From Planoprotostelium fungivorum (Eukaryota; Evosea; Variosea; Cavosteliida; Cavosteliaceae), in assembly GCA_003024175.1 (NCBI GenBank), contig MDYQ01000419.1, positions 124,001-188,000 on the forward strand: 64,000 nucleotides of DNA. The letters run 5' to 3'. The stretch's first letter is position 1. The number at the start of each line of letters is the position of its first letter. The position numbers were made by a program, and so were the translations under genes. The notes beneath the pieces are model-generated. The model was not told where the DNA came from and ran no database searches. It saw only the letters and a list, made by a program, of their open reading frames with translations. Shown here piece after piece: positions 47,696 through 59,831 of the stretch.

Positions 47696-49960
47696 TCACC
47701 TCTTGCACATCATCGTGTTGTGATCTTCCATGGGTGTCTCATCGTCATCTTCATCTTCATCATCTTCTAAACCTAACTCGGCTTCGATCTCGTCCAATGT
47801 CATTTGCAATTGACACAGAGCTCTCTCTTCGTTCAACGGGTTTAATGGTCGGCTGTCATTCATCAGATCATCATGATCGTTGTCGTTGATGATGATCATC
47901 GTCGGCGACATGTCATACCTGACGGGGTTGGGTGCATCTTCACTCTCTAATAGATCTAATTCTGAACTGTCTGCCACACACACTCGCAGTGCGCCCATCA
48001 GACTCGGAGACAATTTACCTTCGCATCGTGTCACTCCCGTCATCGATCACATCGCGATCACATTGCGATCGCACGATCACATTGCGATCGCACGATCACA
48101 GATCATCATCATCATCACGCTCACCTCTTCTCAGTATGTGGTCTAAGGATATTCCACGATGTGTCAACTGATTGATCTTACGCTCAGCATCGTCATCCAA
48201 AGGTACCGCGAAATGGATTCTCATGCGATCGTACTCGTTACCTCCTACTACTATCACGATGACGTCACGTGACTCATCTCACCGGTGGGTACGAAGCCGT
48301 AATTGAGGAGTAATTCTCTGCCGCTGTACGGGCCGTAAGAGACGGATAATTCCGTTCCCTTCTCGGTTTGGCACACGGTGCTGACGCGGAAGATCTGGGG
48401 AGGTGAGAGAGTGGAGTGGGGATGTCTCACCTTGTCGTCGTCTCTGGATGGATTGCCCTCTGAGGTGGTTGAGTTGATGTGCAGTGATGATGGAGATGAT
48501 GATGTGGTGATGAGCGGAAGAACGGACGATGGTGTGATCGTGTGATGATCGTGATCGTGTGATGCGATGATCATGATCGTGTGATGAGATGATCGATCAT
48601 ATGAGGTAAGAGTAAAGGTAGGTGCTCACCTAATTGTGGTGAATTAGAAGTGTTCAACATATCTACAACGGGTAAGAGGCAGTTCAACAGTCTTCCTTCT
48701 CCAAAATCGATCGAAAATCCTCTGCTGTCAAAAATAGCCCTGTATTAGTTCGATCTACAACGTTGTAGATGAGCAAATCACCTCGCCCACAGTAAATCCT
48801 CGTACTGGAACGAATTGGCGGGAAACAATTTCGGATATTTTTCCGAGAGCGAGGGAAAAAGGGACTCGTGGTACTGATCCTATCAGTCACGACATCTCGT
48901 ATGACATCTCCATTCGTCCTTATAGACCTAATGACACGTACCTGTCTCAGTGCTTCCTTTGCATCTAAGATCTCCATCATCAGCGGCAGCCCATCTAAGC
49001 TCATGAGATCGCTCAAGTTGTACACCAGAGCGATATTCGGGTCCTTCACCGAATGAATCATCGTTTGTCTACAACGTGCCACTCACCTGAGGCAGCGTTT
49101 CAAAGTAATGAAACCAGGTGGAATCTCTTCCCTTGTTTTTCTCCAAGAGGATGAAGAGGAGCAAGATCATGTCTTCGTGTGTACCCTCTGAAGAGAGCTC
49201 TTGGAAGAGTTGACCGTGTTCAGACTAAGAGGTGGTGAGTGGAGATGATGCAGCCTCTATACCTTCATGGCGGTCTCGATGTTGATGATGAGGTGATAAG
49301 GAAGTTGGAAGATGGAAGTATCTGAAAGCTGTATCAGATCACGTGGAAATGCTTGCATGTGTGTGATGGTGAAGATGATCACCTCTTTCAAGGTGGTCTG
49401 CAGAGAAGACACCTCTGCCGTGCTCGTCAAAGTTTGCAATCTTGAGCTGGACATCTCTTGGAACGACTCCGTTATTCCTTCCCCACTCCAATAATTGATT
49501 GATCTTATCATCGTCCACGATCTCTCCTGAAGTTCCAATCTGATTCCATCAATCACCCAGACCTGTGTCATCTTCTCACTTTCTTCTGTGGGTTCCTCCT
49601 TATACACAATTCTTGCAATCGATCGAGGATCAATCGTTTCAGGGGTCCATCTGAATTGACATTCTTGTTCAGCCACTTCCAAACTCTCAACTCAGTGTCT
49701 GGTCTCATCTCATGAGAGAATGATTCGGCCGAATCAGGCTCAGAAAAGTAAATCTCTTCATCACTGGCCATGATGATGCGCAGTGAAGTCAAGAAGGGCA
49801 GTAGAGTTGGATCAGATGGGTTGGCATTGTCTTGACCGAACGCCAGAGGAGCAGGCACGTCGAGTGATCGAGGAAGAGACAGACCACCTAACATGGCACT
49901 CTTCATAGCACCATTTTTGGGATCGATGACCATAGGATTGAAGGCGAGTTTGAGAGACAT
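47696..49960 (-). CDS. SET-domain protein of the SETD3/SETD6/Rubisco-LSMT type
   Basis: Start MSLKLAFNPMVIDPKNGAMK at 49960. The long N-terminal half is helical (VWVIDGIRLELQERSWTM, HEDMILLLFILLEKNKGRDS). The insert-split SET core appears in the exons around 48280-48850: YEDLLWARGLFLTAEDFRS, LLPVVDMLNTSNSPQL (NH/D motif position, usually DxxNH), GTELSVSYGPYSGRELLLNY GFVPTGE. The last exons (NEYDRMRIHFAVPLDDDAER, SPSLMGALRVCVADSSEL) match the Rubs-subs-bind helical domain, and an acidic tail DDEDEDDDETPMEDHN ends the protein. The asparagine-histidine pair of typical SET sites reads NTS here, so activity is uncertain. Head-to-head with NAA30, 91 bases apart. Confidence 0.75.
48049..48099. repeat. 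Short tandem repeat, 19-base unit
   Basis: CATTGCGATCGCACGATCA occurs twice in tandem (48061-48079, 48080-48098), preceded by a partial unit. It contains the palindrome TGCGATCGCA and lies in an intron of the SET gene. Confidence 0.7.
48753..48770 (-). repeat. Perfect intronic palindrome ATCTACAACGTTGTAGAT
   Basis: An 18-base perfect palindrome in an intron of the SET gene; the fullest copy of the intronic hairpin family seen across the window. Half copies in the same gene lie at 48661 and 49066. Confidence 0.7.
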
Positions 49961-50051
49961 GGTCTAAAGTTCCCAATGTTTGTGGAACATCTGATGAGCT
50001 CTCCCTCTACAACGAGAGTTACATCACATTGCAAGCTCTGGGTCGCTGGTT

Positions 50052-50696
50052 ATGGAGGTTGCAGGAGCAGTGACAGCGCAAAAAGAGACGACGACATCAG
50101 AGGTCAATGCACCCAACATCGATTTTGTTACATACACTGGAGAGCACCAATTGCCTCTCATCGTGGGTCTGATCGAGAAGGATCTGTCAGAGCCATATTC
50201 CGTCTATACGTATCGATATTTTCTAAATAGCTGGCCTCATCTGTGTCTGCTGGTGATGATTCATACAATCCACATTTTCACTAAGATCGAACAGGCGATG
50301 ATCGAAGATAAATGTATAGGAGTCATCATATCAAAATCTGACTATCACAGAGGAATCTTGAGAGGTGACCCACCCCATGTCATTCGGTCATCTGATCAAA
50401 GACGTCACAGGTTATATCGCCATGTTGGCCGTAGATAAGACGTATCGAAAAGTCAAGATAGGCACGAAACTTGTTCTGAAGACCATCGAAGAGATGAAGA
50501 GTCACCACTGCGAGGAGGTTGGACATCCCATCACGTGACATGATGGATTGACCTCTATCAGGTCGTGCTCGAAACTGAGATCACGAACAAAGCAGCGTTG
50601 GGGCTATACGAGAACCTCGGCTTCTTAAGGGACAAGCGATTGAATCGATACTACATGAACGGAGTTGATGCCTTCCGACTCAAGCTCATGTTATAA
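50052..50696 (+). CDS. NAA30: N-alpha-acetyltransferase NAA30 (NatC catalytic subunit)
   Basis: GNAT fold. [43 protein letters not shown] is the NAA30 N-terminal signature (LSEPYSxYTYRYF). Then [40 protein letters not shown] with the acetyl-CoA loop, [21 protein letters not shown], and [15 protein letters not shown] at the end, as in yeast Mak3. The loop Q/RxxGxG reads RKVKIG, so the first glycine is Lys. NatC acetylates ML-, MI-, MF-type N-termini co-translationally. About 155 residues, complete, four exons. Confidence 0.92.
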
Positions 50697-50964
50697 AGAT
50701 GTGGCCTTAACGCTTTTCTTCTTCCATATTCATGGACTCTTCATATTTATATGGATCATGCAATCACGCATGAGGCCCACAAGTTCCTCGTGCATACGGA
50801 CCAATGGATCAGTCACGGAATAAAGATATACTGCTGCCACAGATGAACCTTTTCATCTTCGCACCTGTCAGGGGCAAATTTCTTCAAGTCTCTCATTCTA
50901 ATATCGAGGGCGCAAGGAAGGTACGTCGCCCCCAGGTTCGACTTCATCATCAGCCAACACCGAC

Positions 50965-51361
50965 ATGGACATCCAACTCATTCTGGGTCACTCTGAACAG
51001 GAGTACAAATTCACCGACTCCAAATTCCAATATTACAATCCATGCATGCTGCGTTCCAGAGGACGCACGGATCGAATCGAGAACATCATCAGGAAGAGCT
51101 CGTCGCTCGAGAGAACAGACAGAGCACAGAGAAGGTGGTTTTCGCTCTCCCAGAGAGAGGAACTCTGTGACATCTTCAAGATGAAACGCTATCCGACGCT
51201 GAAAGAGAGAGAAGAGATCGCAGAGAGACTGAAGACGAGTACGTTTCACAGTTGATCCATCATTCGACTGACACATCACAACAGCACAACGAAGAGTCCA
51301 GGTATGGTTTCAAAACCAACGAGCGCGTGATCCCAGCACAGGGGCCTCTATACAGCAATAA
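50965..51361 (+). CDS. Homeodomain protein
   Basis: From MDIQLILGHSEQEYKFTDSK a basic region (RGRTDRIENIIRKSSSLER) leads to a homeodomain: RAQRRWFSLSQREELCDIFK, RYPTLKEREEIAERLKTS, an intron (about 51240-51285), then TQRRVQVWFQNQRARDPSTG. Helix 3 keeps the invariant W48, F49, N51 and R53 pattern (VWFQNQRA). It terminates a few residues after the homeodomain at 51361. The first exon may lie further upstream (about 50804). Sequence-specific transcription factor; no second domain seen. Confidence 0.85.
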
Positions 51362-51633
51362 ATATAGAATGTACAGGAAGAAACAGTTGTCTTCATCTTC
51401 TTCAAATAGAACGAGCGCCATCTGATGACGAGCAACGAAGTATCCCAGATCCCAAGGCTTCGCTCATTTTGGGTGGTGTGATCCACTTCTGATGGGATCA
51501 AAGCTTAAGGTTCGTGTTAATCCTCTTTCAATGATTTGCAGGTCAATCATGGGTTGACCGTTCAACGATATCGTACTACAACGGGCCACGACAAATTTCT
51601 CGTTCTTGCGGGCAGGGTCCGGCTTTCTCATCC

Positions 51634-52712
51634 ATGCCGAAGCGAGAAACTACACGACTGATCTCTAAGCAGAGACCTCCACCGGTGACTCTCTATGGAA
51701 CTTTGCACTGGGTTCTAGTGGGTCTCACGGTGGCCATTATGACGCTCATCTTTGTGAGATCGCTCAGATGTCGTCATAATAAGAGACTGATGTTCTTTTT
51801 AGCTGGGAACAGTTGTCGTGATGGTGGCGACGGTAGTCCAATCTTCATTTCCCAATGTGGCCTCTGTCTTTACTTCTAGCGAGCACTTTGCCTACAATAA
51901 TCCAGGCACCAAATGCACAAACTTACCCTGGCCCAGTCGTTTTCGATCCAACAGCAACACATCGAAAGACGATCCATACAGGTAAGATGTCCGAGGCCTC
52001 CGGTAACGTCTGATCGCTTCAGATATTCGTATTGTCCATGGCCGGGAGGTGTGACCATCTGGAGGTACATCTGCAACGTGATTACCATATTTGGCCTCCT
52101 GTCCTTCTGCGGCATATTAGCTCGACGATCTGCGGCTGACGAGTCCGCCAACATCTGGCAGAATCCAAGGAGAGTGCTCAAGCTGATATCCTTTCATTCC
52201 ATTACAATATCATTCGATGTTCCTTGACCCGAATCACTTGATGATTCCCATCATCTTTTTCATGCTCTTGTGGCTGGCTCAGATCATACTGGACGGTCAC
52301 ATTCTACGGCTGGCCAGCAACGATTGCATAGGACAACAACAGACGCTTAATGTCAAATGTGACATGGTCGTGTTCGTCCTCATGATTCTCTTGGACTTGA
52401 CCATGTTCCTCCTCTTCGTAAGACATACCTCTATCACCTCCACCGCATCATGCCTCACTCATCATCACAACCGCTAACATGAGACAGGCTGCTCTATTGG
52501 GCGTAGTCATTCTGAGGAGAAAGAGAGTGTTTGACGATCACAATCAATTGGACGTGGAGAGAAGTTTTCCCATCAGCAAGAGGAAACCCACCATGAACGG
52601 ATCCAACAGTGAGTGATGGAAAGATGAGAAGATGATCTGACGGTCAACAGAAGATAAGAAGGACGGGAAGAAGAAAAAGAAGTCCAAGTTTGATAAATAC
52701 GTGCGGAAGTGA
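51634..52712 (+). CDS. Unassigned four- or five-span membrane protein with basic tail
   Basis: MPKRETTRLISKQRPPPVTL opens a cytosolic N-terminus, followed by spans LHWVLVGLTVAIMTLIFV, FFLAGTVVVMVATVVQSSF, a Cys-containing loop (GTKCTNLPWPSRF, YSYCPWPGG), YICNVITIFGLLSFCGIL, IIFFMLLWLAQIILDGHIL, and VVFVLMILLDLTMFLLFAAL LGVVIL. The tail is strongly basic: KDKKDGKKKKKSKFDKYVRK, stop 52712. No family recognised. Confidence 0.6.
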
Positions 52713-52901
52713 TGAGCGGTGGAGATCATGTGATGATCGTGATGACACGAACCAATGATCACCCGGAGCGAAGTGATGGTGATGCAGATGATGGTTGATG
52801 ATCTGAGTTGATGACGACATCGAATAGTCTCGTTGATGATTACCACTAATGTCTGCAAGAATGATCTTCGATGCAATACTTTATACATATGCACATGTTT
52901 T

Positions 52902-54279
52902 TCACTCCTCTTTCAGATCTCCATCATCGTCCATCGCCGATTGACTGTAGCTATCTCCCAGTACCTCCCTAGATGATGAGATCGATGCACTGTAGTTGTA
53001 GCTTTGTGTGACAGATCGTATGGAAGCGGTGGAACGAACGTTATTTGTCACTTGGTTCTGATTGTATGATTTTCGAAAGAGAAGAACCCAAGCGACGATG
53101 GGAATCGCGTCAGCAACTGAATCGTATCAGATGCGATGATCGATGATCATCTCGATCGTGACTGATGATGTTTGTGATGACAACTGTGATGATCGTGGTG
53201 ATGATGAATTCGATACCTCGATTGAGAGATTGCATGAGGAGATACGTCTCCTTGAAAAACATCCAACGGTATTTGACCAATAAAACGTGATCGAATACTT
53301 CCATGGAGAAGGAGATCCCCAACATGATGAGATAATTTGCGATCTGCACCACCGTCAATCAGCGAACGTCGATCATCGATCATCGATCACCCTCTTTCTC
53401 ATCAGAACTGCCTCCGGTGATCGGAGAGGTTTCAATTGTGACCGCAAGTTGAGTCCGTAAATGATGGAGATGACCAAGAAGATGAAGAACCAACCGAATG
53501 TGACGGTGTAAGAGATGGCATCGGCAGTGACGTCTGACATAGTGGCCTGAGAGAGGGAGCAGACAAATAGAGAGCCCCACACCGCCACGATGAGAACATA
53601 GAGGATGGGTCTGAGGCGTTTTACGAAACGGCTGTCGCCGTCGGTGTTGATGTATTTACAGATCTCCATCCTGCGAGAAGTGAGTGATGGTGATTTGTGT
53701 GGATGGTCTGCACCAATAGAGGCAGACACCGAATCCAATAGATATCCACATGAAAACGATGGTGGAAGTCAAGACTCTGAACACTTTGACGGGGACGATG
53801 CCTCTTATCCCATGAGGGTCTACGGCCATGGAAAGACACCGGACTGCATGTCTCGTATTAGATTCGGCCGTGTCGAAAGAGTCTCACGAAATGAGCTGAT
53901 GGAAGATAGGCTCAGGCCATACATTGCGATATTGCGTGCCCTCTGAGTGTCGGAGTTTAGAATGATCTTGACGATCTCGAAAGTTGGCCAGATGAAAAGA
54001 ATTCCGAAGAGAGTCGTGCTGATGAACTGGTAGAGTGTAACGTAGCGCATCCAATGTTGATCTTCATTCCACATCTTCTGACATCGTTCTCCCTCCCACA
54101 AGACTGGACATCCACAGAATTCTTCCTGCTTCCATCAATACCATTCGTATGGTTCTCTTCACCATCAGACCATCTTCATTCGATCTCCTACTCTTCACAC
54201 CGTTCTGACACTCCAGTGACAAAGATGGTACGAGTAGGAGGCATAGAATGACGCATTCATAGGGTCCAAAGGACCTCAT
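52902..54279 (-). CDS. Unassigned six- or seven-span membrane protein with EGF-like Cys cluster
   Basis: Signal peptide MRSFGPYECVILCLLLVPSL SLECQNG, then an EGF-like cluster EFCGCPVLWEGERCQKMW, then spans: LYQFISTTLFGILFIWPTF, FRVLTSTIVFMWISIGFGVC, LYVLIVAVWGSLFVCSLSQA, ISYTVTFGWFFIFLVISIIY, IANYLIMLGISFSMEVFDHV, EFIITTIITVVITNI and ADAIPIVAWVLLF. The cytosolic tail is Ser-rich (NVRSTASIRSVTQSYNYSAS) and ends GDLKEE at 52902. The topology is GPCR-like but I cannot match a receptor family. Convergent with the previous membrane-protein gene. Confidence 0.55.
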
Positions 54280-54650
54280 CCGATGATGCAGACGTCGTCG
54301 AATATATTTCTCTGACAGGGAAGTTTGCGCCCAATTTAATTACCTTTTCAATTTCATGGTAATCAACAGATTATCGACTCAGAAGGATGGGTACAATTGT
54401 AAGTAAGGTCGTACGACCTACCCGAACGGCCATATTGAGGTGGTGTAAGAACAATCGAACCGTTTCGTAATCAGCAAGAAGGGGTATCATCCATCAGTCA
54501 CCGTACGGCGACGGGCAAGCTATGAATGTGGATTCAATTGTACAAACGTAACAGCGTCGTAGGTTGTAGATCGGAAATTTTGAAATTTTCCCGCCGGAGC
54601 GATTTTTTGAGTTGCGAATCCATCATCAACACAGAATCACCGTCACGCCA
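54280..54650. promoter_or_regulatory. Divergent intergenic region before the E2 gene
   Basis: About 370 bases. It contains one CGTTGTAG-like word (AGGTTGTAGATCGG, 54560) and A+T-rich patches; no gene is recognised. Confidence 0.35.
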
Positions 54651-57231
54651 ATGCCAAGAATTCTTTCAGTCACGAATGAACTCGATATCGCTCCATCCGT
54701 TGAAGCTATCAAACGTATATCCACTGACATCAGAGAAGTTCTTATGAGTAATAATCCTCTGATGTGAGAAACATGGAAAGAGATGCATCCATTCTGACAA
54801 AAATCGCAGTCACATTTTTCCTGACGAAGATGATGTAACGCATTTAGAAGCCCTCATCATCGGTGGGGGAATCACATTCCGAATCATTCCAATTGATCAC
54901 CTCTCAGGGCCTTCTCATACTCCTTATGCGGACGGATTCTTCCACTTTGGTGAGCTCGATGCCACCGTCTACAATCATTCACCGTCCATACAGATCTCGT
55001 CTTCCCCATCGATTATCCTTGGAAGCCACCGAGAGTCCAACTCATGACAACCGACAACGGTCGAGTGTCTTTCAATCCCAACTTATACGCCAATGGTAAA
55101 GTCTGCCTCAGCATCTTGGGCACATGGGAAGGTATCACATCCTCCACGTGCAACACTGAAGAGAACAGGTCCCGGATGGACGCAAGTTCAGACTCTCAAC
55201 TCTGTATTACTGTCCATCCAGTCTCTCATGAATCCACTTCCTTATTTCAACGAACCAGGTTACGAGGTGAGAGATCGATGACGATGATCATCTTGACAAC
55301 CTTCCGACTCGATTCAGCACACGAAGCCACCTGAAGAGGTGTTGATCATCTACAATGAGAAGATATCCTACCACACCTTGAAAGTCGCCGTGTGCGACAT
55401 GATGGATCGCCCGACGTGTGATGACAAATTCAGAGTGAGACATCACCATCATCTTTCACTCATCAATTGCATCAGGAAGTGATGGACGATTGGTTCATGA
55501 TACACTATGAAGATTACGTGGAGCGGTGCTCTGTGGCCTCCGTCTCCGCTTACGGTAAATCTTCATCGTGTTCATTCATCGTTCGTCTCATCTGATCTCT
55601 TTTCAGGTGCAGAACCTTCTGCGTATGAGGTGGTGATGCAGTCTCTCCATCGCATCAAGGTGATCCGATGATGATGACGTCAAGTGACTTCATCACAGGG
55701 AGAAGTCACTTTACGTACGATAGAGCCTGAGCTACACTTGGAAGAGGTTTCGTTACGATGCGATACCGAGTTACCCAGGCCAGAGGTGTCTCGTTTGCAT
55801 GAGAAGATGGATGACACATCGACAGATCGATCTGGATCCCATCCTTCTAAACGATGAGCAGCTGGCTCTCTCTCTGCACGAAGAAGAGCTCGACAATAGC
55901 CGATACAGAGTGGGTCGATGTCCTCAATACAACCGATATTGACACGAACACAGGTGGCCTATCGTCTGACCGATCCCAGTCCTAATCGAGACAGTCCATC
56001 GCGTCGCATCAAGATGTCTCTGTCTGAAATCTTGAACGTGAGAGGGTTCACATCCATTCTTATCATCATCTGATCTCACACAGACGTCATCTGATTCGGT
56101 CCATGCTTCATCATTCACATCAGACGTATACAGCTGTCTATGCTGCAGGTCTATATCTGAGCGCTACGTCATCCTTCCTGCCTGTAAATCAACCCACACG
56201 CTATGTCCATCCTGTGCAGAGCGCATGCTGGTGTCTGATGTAGAAGATGTCTCGTCGAAAACGAGAAGAGAGCCCACGAGAAAGACGGAGGGTCTATACC
56301 TCACCATCACATGTCCCCTGTGTCGATCGGTCTCGCATGTTTCCGAGAGACACAAACTGAGACCTCTTTACAACGATGGAGGAGCGGGAGATCACATGTG
56401 TGATGAACACAGAGAGGTGATGGAGCGCCGCGATGGTGATTGATGGAACGTAGGAATTCTGTATGTTCTGTTTGGATTGTGCCTCGCCTGTCTGTTTCAC
56501 TTGCATGAAGAAGCATCATCTGACACACGATTGTGAACCATTAGACATCGCACCATCTCGCATCCGATCGACCATCGTCCCCCGATGGAGACGGACGTTA
56601 GAACAGAAACAAGGTGTCCAATTGCATCTTTGAATCATCCGCATCTGATTGCATCTTTAGACGAGACGAAACGGGCGCAGGCCATCATGCAAGAGAGACA
56701 GATCCACGTGAAAGATTCGAAGAAGGCAGCCGAATCTTCTCTTCGCGAACAATTTAAAGAACTAAGGAGGTATCTCGATGAGAAAGAGAAGATCATCTTG
56801 GCCGGCATGGAAGAAGCGGAGAAGTCATCCGAAGACAAGATTGAGAGGGAGATGTCTCGTCTGCAGAAGAAATCGAAGGAGATGGATGGGATCTTACGCA
56901 CCATCGATGATCTCGATGGAGATGGAACAGAGGTGATGATCTCCATGGTAATGTGATGACGTCACGTGACCATTCGCAGCTCTTGCGAAAGACCGAAAGA
57001 TGCGACTGGAACATGACGGAGTGTCTGCATGACCCTGCCGGTTTCAACAGCAGACCAGACATGTTCAAGGTGCATCGACCAACGTCACCGTGTGTCATGT
57101 CTGAACGATAGAAGGTACCCCACATGTCTCTGGCTACAGTTGTGGACGCCGTCAAGTTTCTGAAGTATCCACCGGACTACCAATTCCGTGGCTCTTTTTC
57201 GGGGGCAGTGTATAATGCAGGGACAGAATAA
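54651..57231 (+). CDS. UBE2Z-type E2 continuing into RING/B-box/coiled-coil (apparent E2-E3 fusion)
   Basis: From [82 protein letters not shown] with catalytic Cys at 55104, [20 protein letters not shown], then [15 protein letters not shown], as in human UBE2Z (known partner of UBA6/FAT10). After [20 protein letters not shown] a 40-base intron (55786-55825, GTGTCT...GACAG) keeps the frame into [34 protein letters not shown], then a C3HC4 [23 protein letters not shown] (56135-56330), a B-box ([30 protein letters not shown]) and a coiled coil (56650-56940), ending [17 protein letters not shown] at 57231. If the intron is not spliced, the E2 stops at 55857 and a separate RBCC gene could start at ATG 55811, overlapping by 47 bases. 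Confidence 0.75.
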
Positions 57232-57331
57232 ACCGAAGAGCTTGACACGACAGGATGGACACGTGACAGTTTGTTGTGTGACACGATCTCTATGCGCGTC
57301 TTATAGACAAACATTATTTATACCAACACAA

Positions 57332-58205
57332 ATGATCATCGGAGCATCGAACAAGATTCTATGCAACGGAAAGAATCCTTACTATAGGCATTTCACTCTG
57401 CAGCGTCCAGTTGTTGCTGCAAGAATTCCACCAAAGAGGAATTCCATTGTTCCTGGCGCTGCAAGTGAAATGTCCTACCTATGTGGTCCTCAACTCACTG
57501 GTGATTTTTGAAACATCTCTCACTGATGCCTGAGGCAGCGTGAACGATGCGGCGAACAACAGAATAGGCTCTGTCACCACGGACTGGTATCCGATTCGAC
57601 GGTAACAGAGAAATTCTTTCATTGAAGACTCAATCTGATCTGCAAATGCAAGCATGCATCGAGAGCAGCCATTTGCTCACATTGACATACACTCCTTACA
57701 GTTGAACTTTGACCTGAAGAATGCTGAAGGTAAGTTGCTGACTGTCGTCGGCCAGAACTGGTGAGTGTAGATGGATGACCTCGACTAAGACGACGCAGGA
57801 CGGGCCTGAGCAGAGAGGTAAGATGCGGATGCTACAGAAGGTTGACGGATGAAAGCTGTACAAGGATAAACCACAGTATCTCGTCAAGTACAATGCCAGA
57901 GAGGAAGGACTACCTCCGCTCGAAGTAGAGCAGAAAGCCATTGTCTTGGCTACGGCAATCAACATAAACCACGACTACTTCTATTCGTATGTTCTCACAA
58001 TCGTGAAAGACTGAGGATGCACAGGCGCCACGACAGCGATTTTGATGAGGATACATATGAAGAACTTCTTGATGACACAGTTTCAGCTGTGAAACAAGTT
58101 GCACGAAAGCAAAGAATTCGGCGAAAGCGAAGGGTAGAACAAGGAAACAGAGAAGGACAAGAGGGGGACAGTGACTCCTGTGATTGTTCATCCTCTGACG
58201 ATTAA
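57332..58205 (+). CDS. Tubby/scramblase-like (tubby C-terminal fold) protein, tentative
   Basis: MIIGASNKILCNGKNPYYRH FTLQRPVVAARIPPKR, then after an intron VNDAANNRIGSVTTDWYPIR, LTYTPYSLNFDLKNAEGKLL TVVGQNW, LYKDKPQYLVKYNAREEGLP and VEQKAIVLATAININHDYFS. The AANNRIGSV turn and the central AIVLATAINI helix resemble the tubby C-terminal/scramblase/LURP superfamily. Membership is suggested, not proven. The tail is basic then acidic (ARKQRIRRKRRVEQGNREG, SDSCDCSSSDD), stop 58205. The exact start and two introns (about 57500 and 57600-57680) are uncertain. Confidence 0.4.
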
Positions 58206-58253
58206 AATCGCCGTCTTATTTATAACGAAATAAAATGGGTGTAGATCAGACAC

Positions 58254-59771
<1,518 letters not shown>

Positions 59772-59831
59772 GACCACCGATTTGAATGAAAGAATAAAAA
59801 AGCGAAAGGATTACACATTCTGTTGTATTTT

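Noticed and set aside
48030-48120. Tandem GCGATCGC repeats as a possible protein-binding array
   Set aside because: Only two perfect units in an intron; kept as a simple repeat feature.
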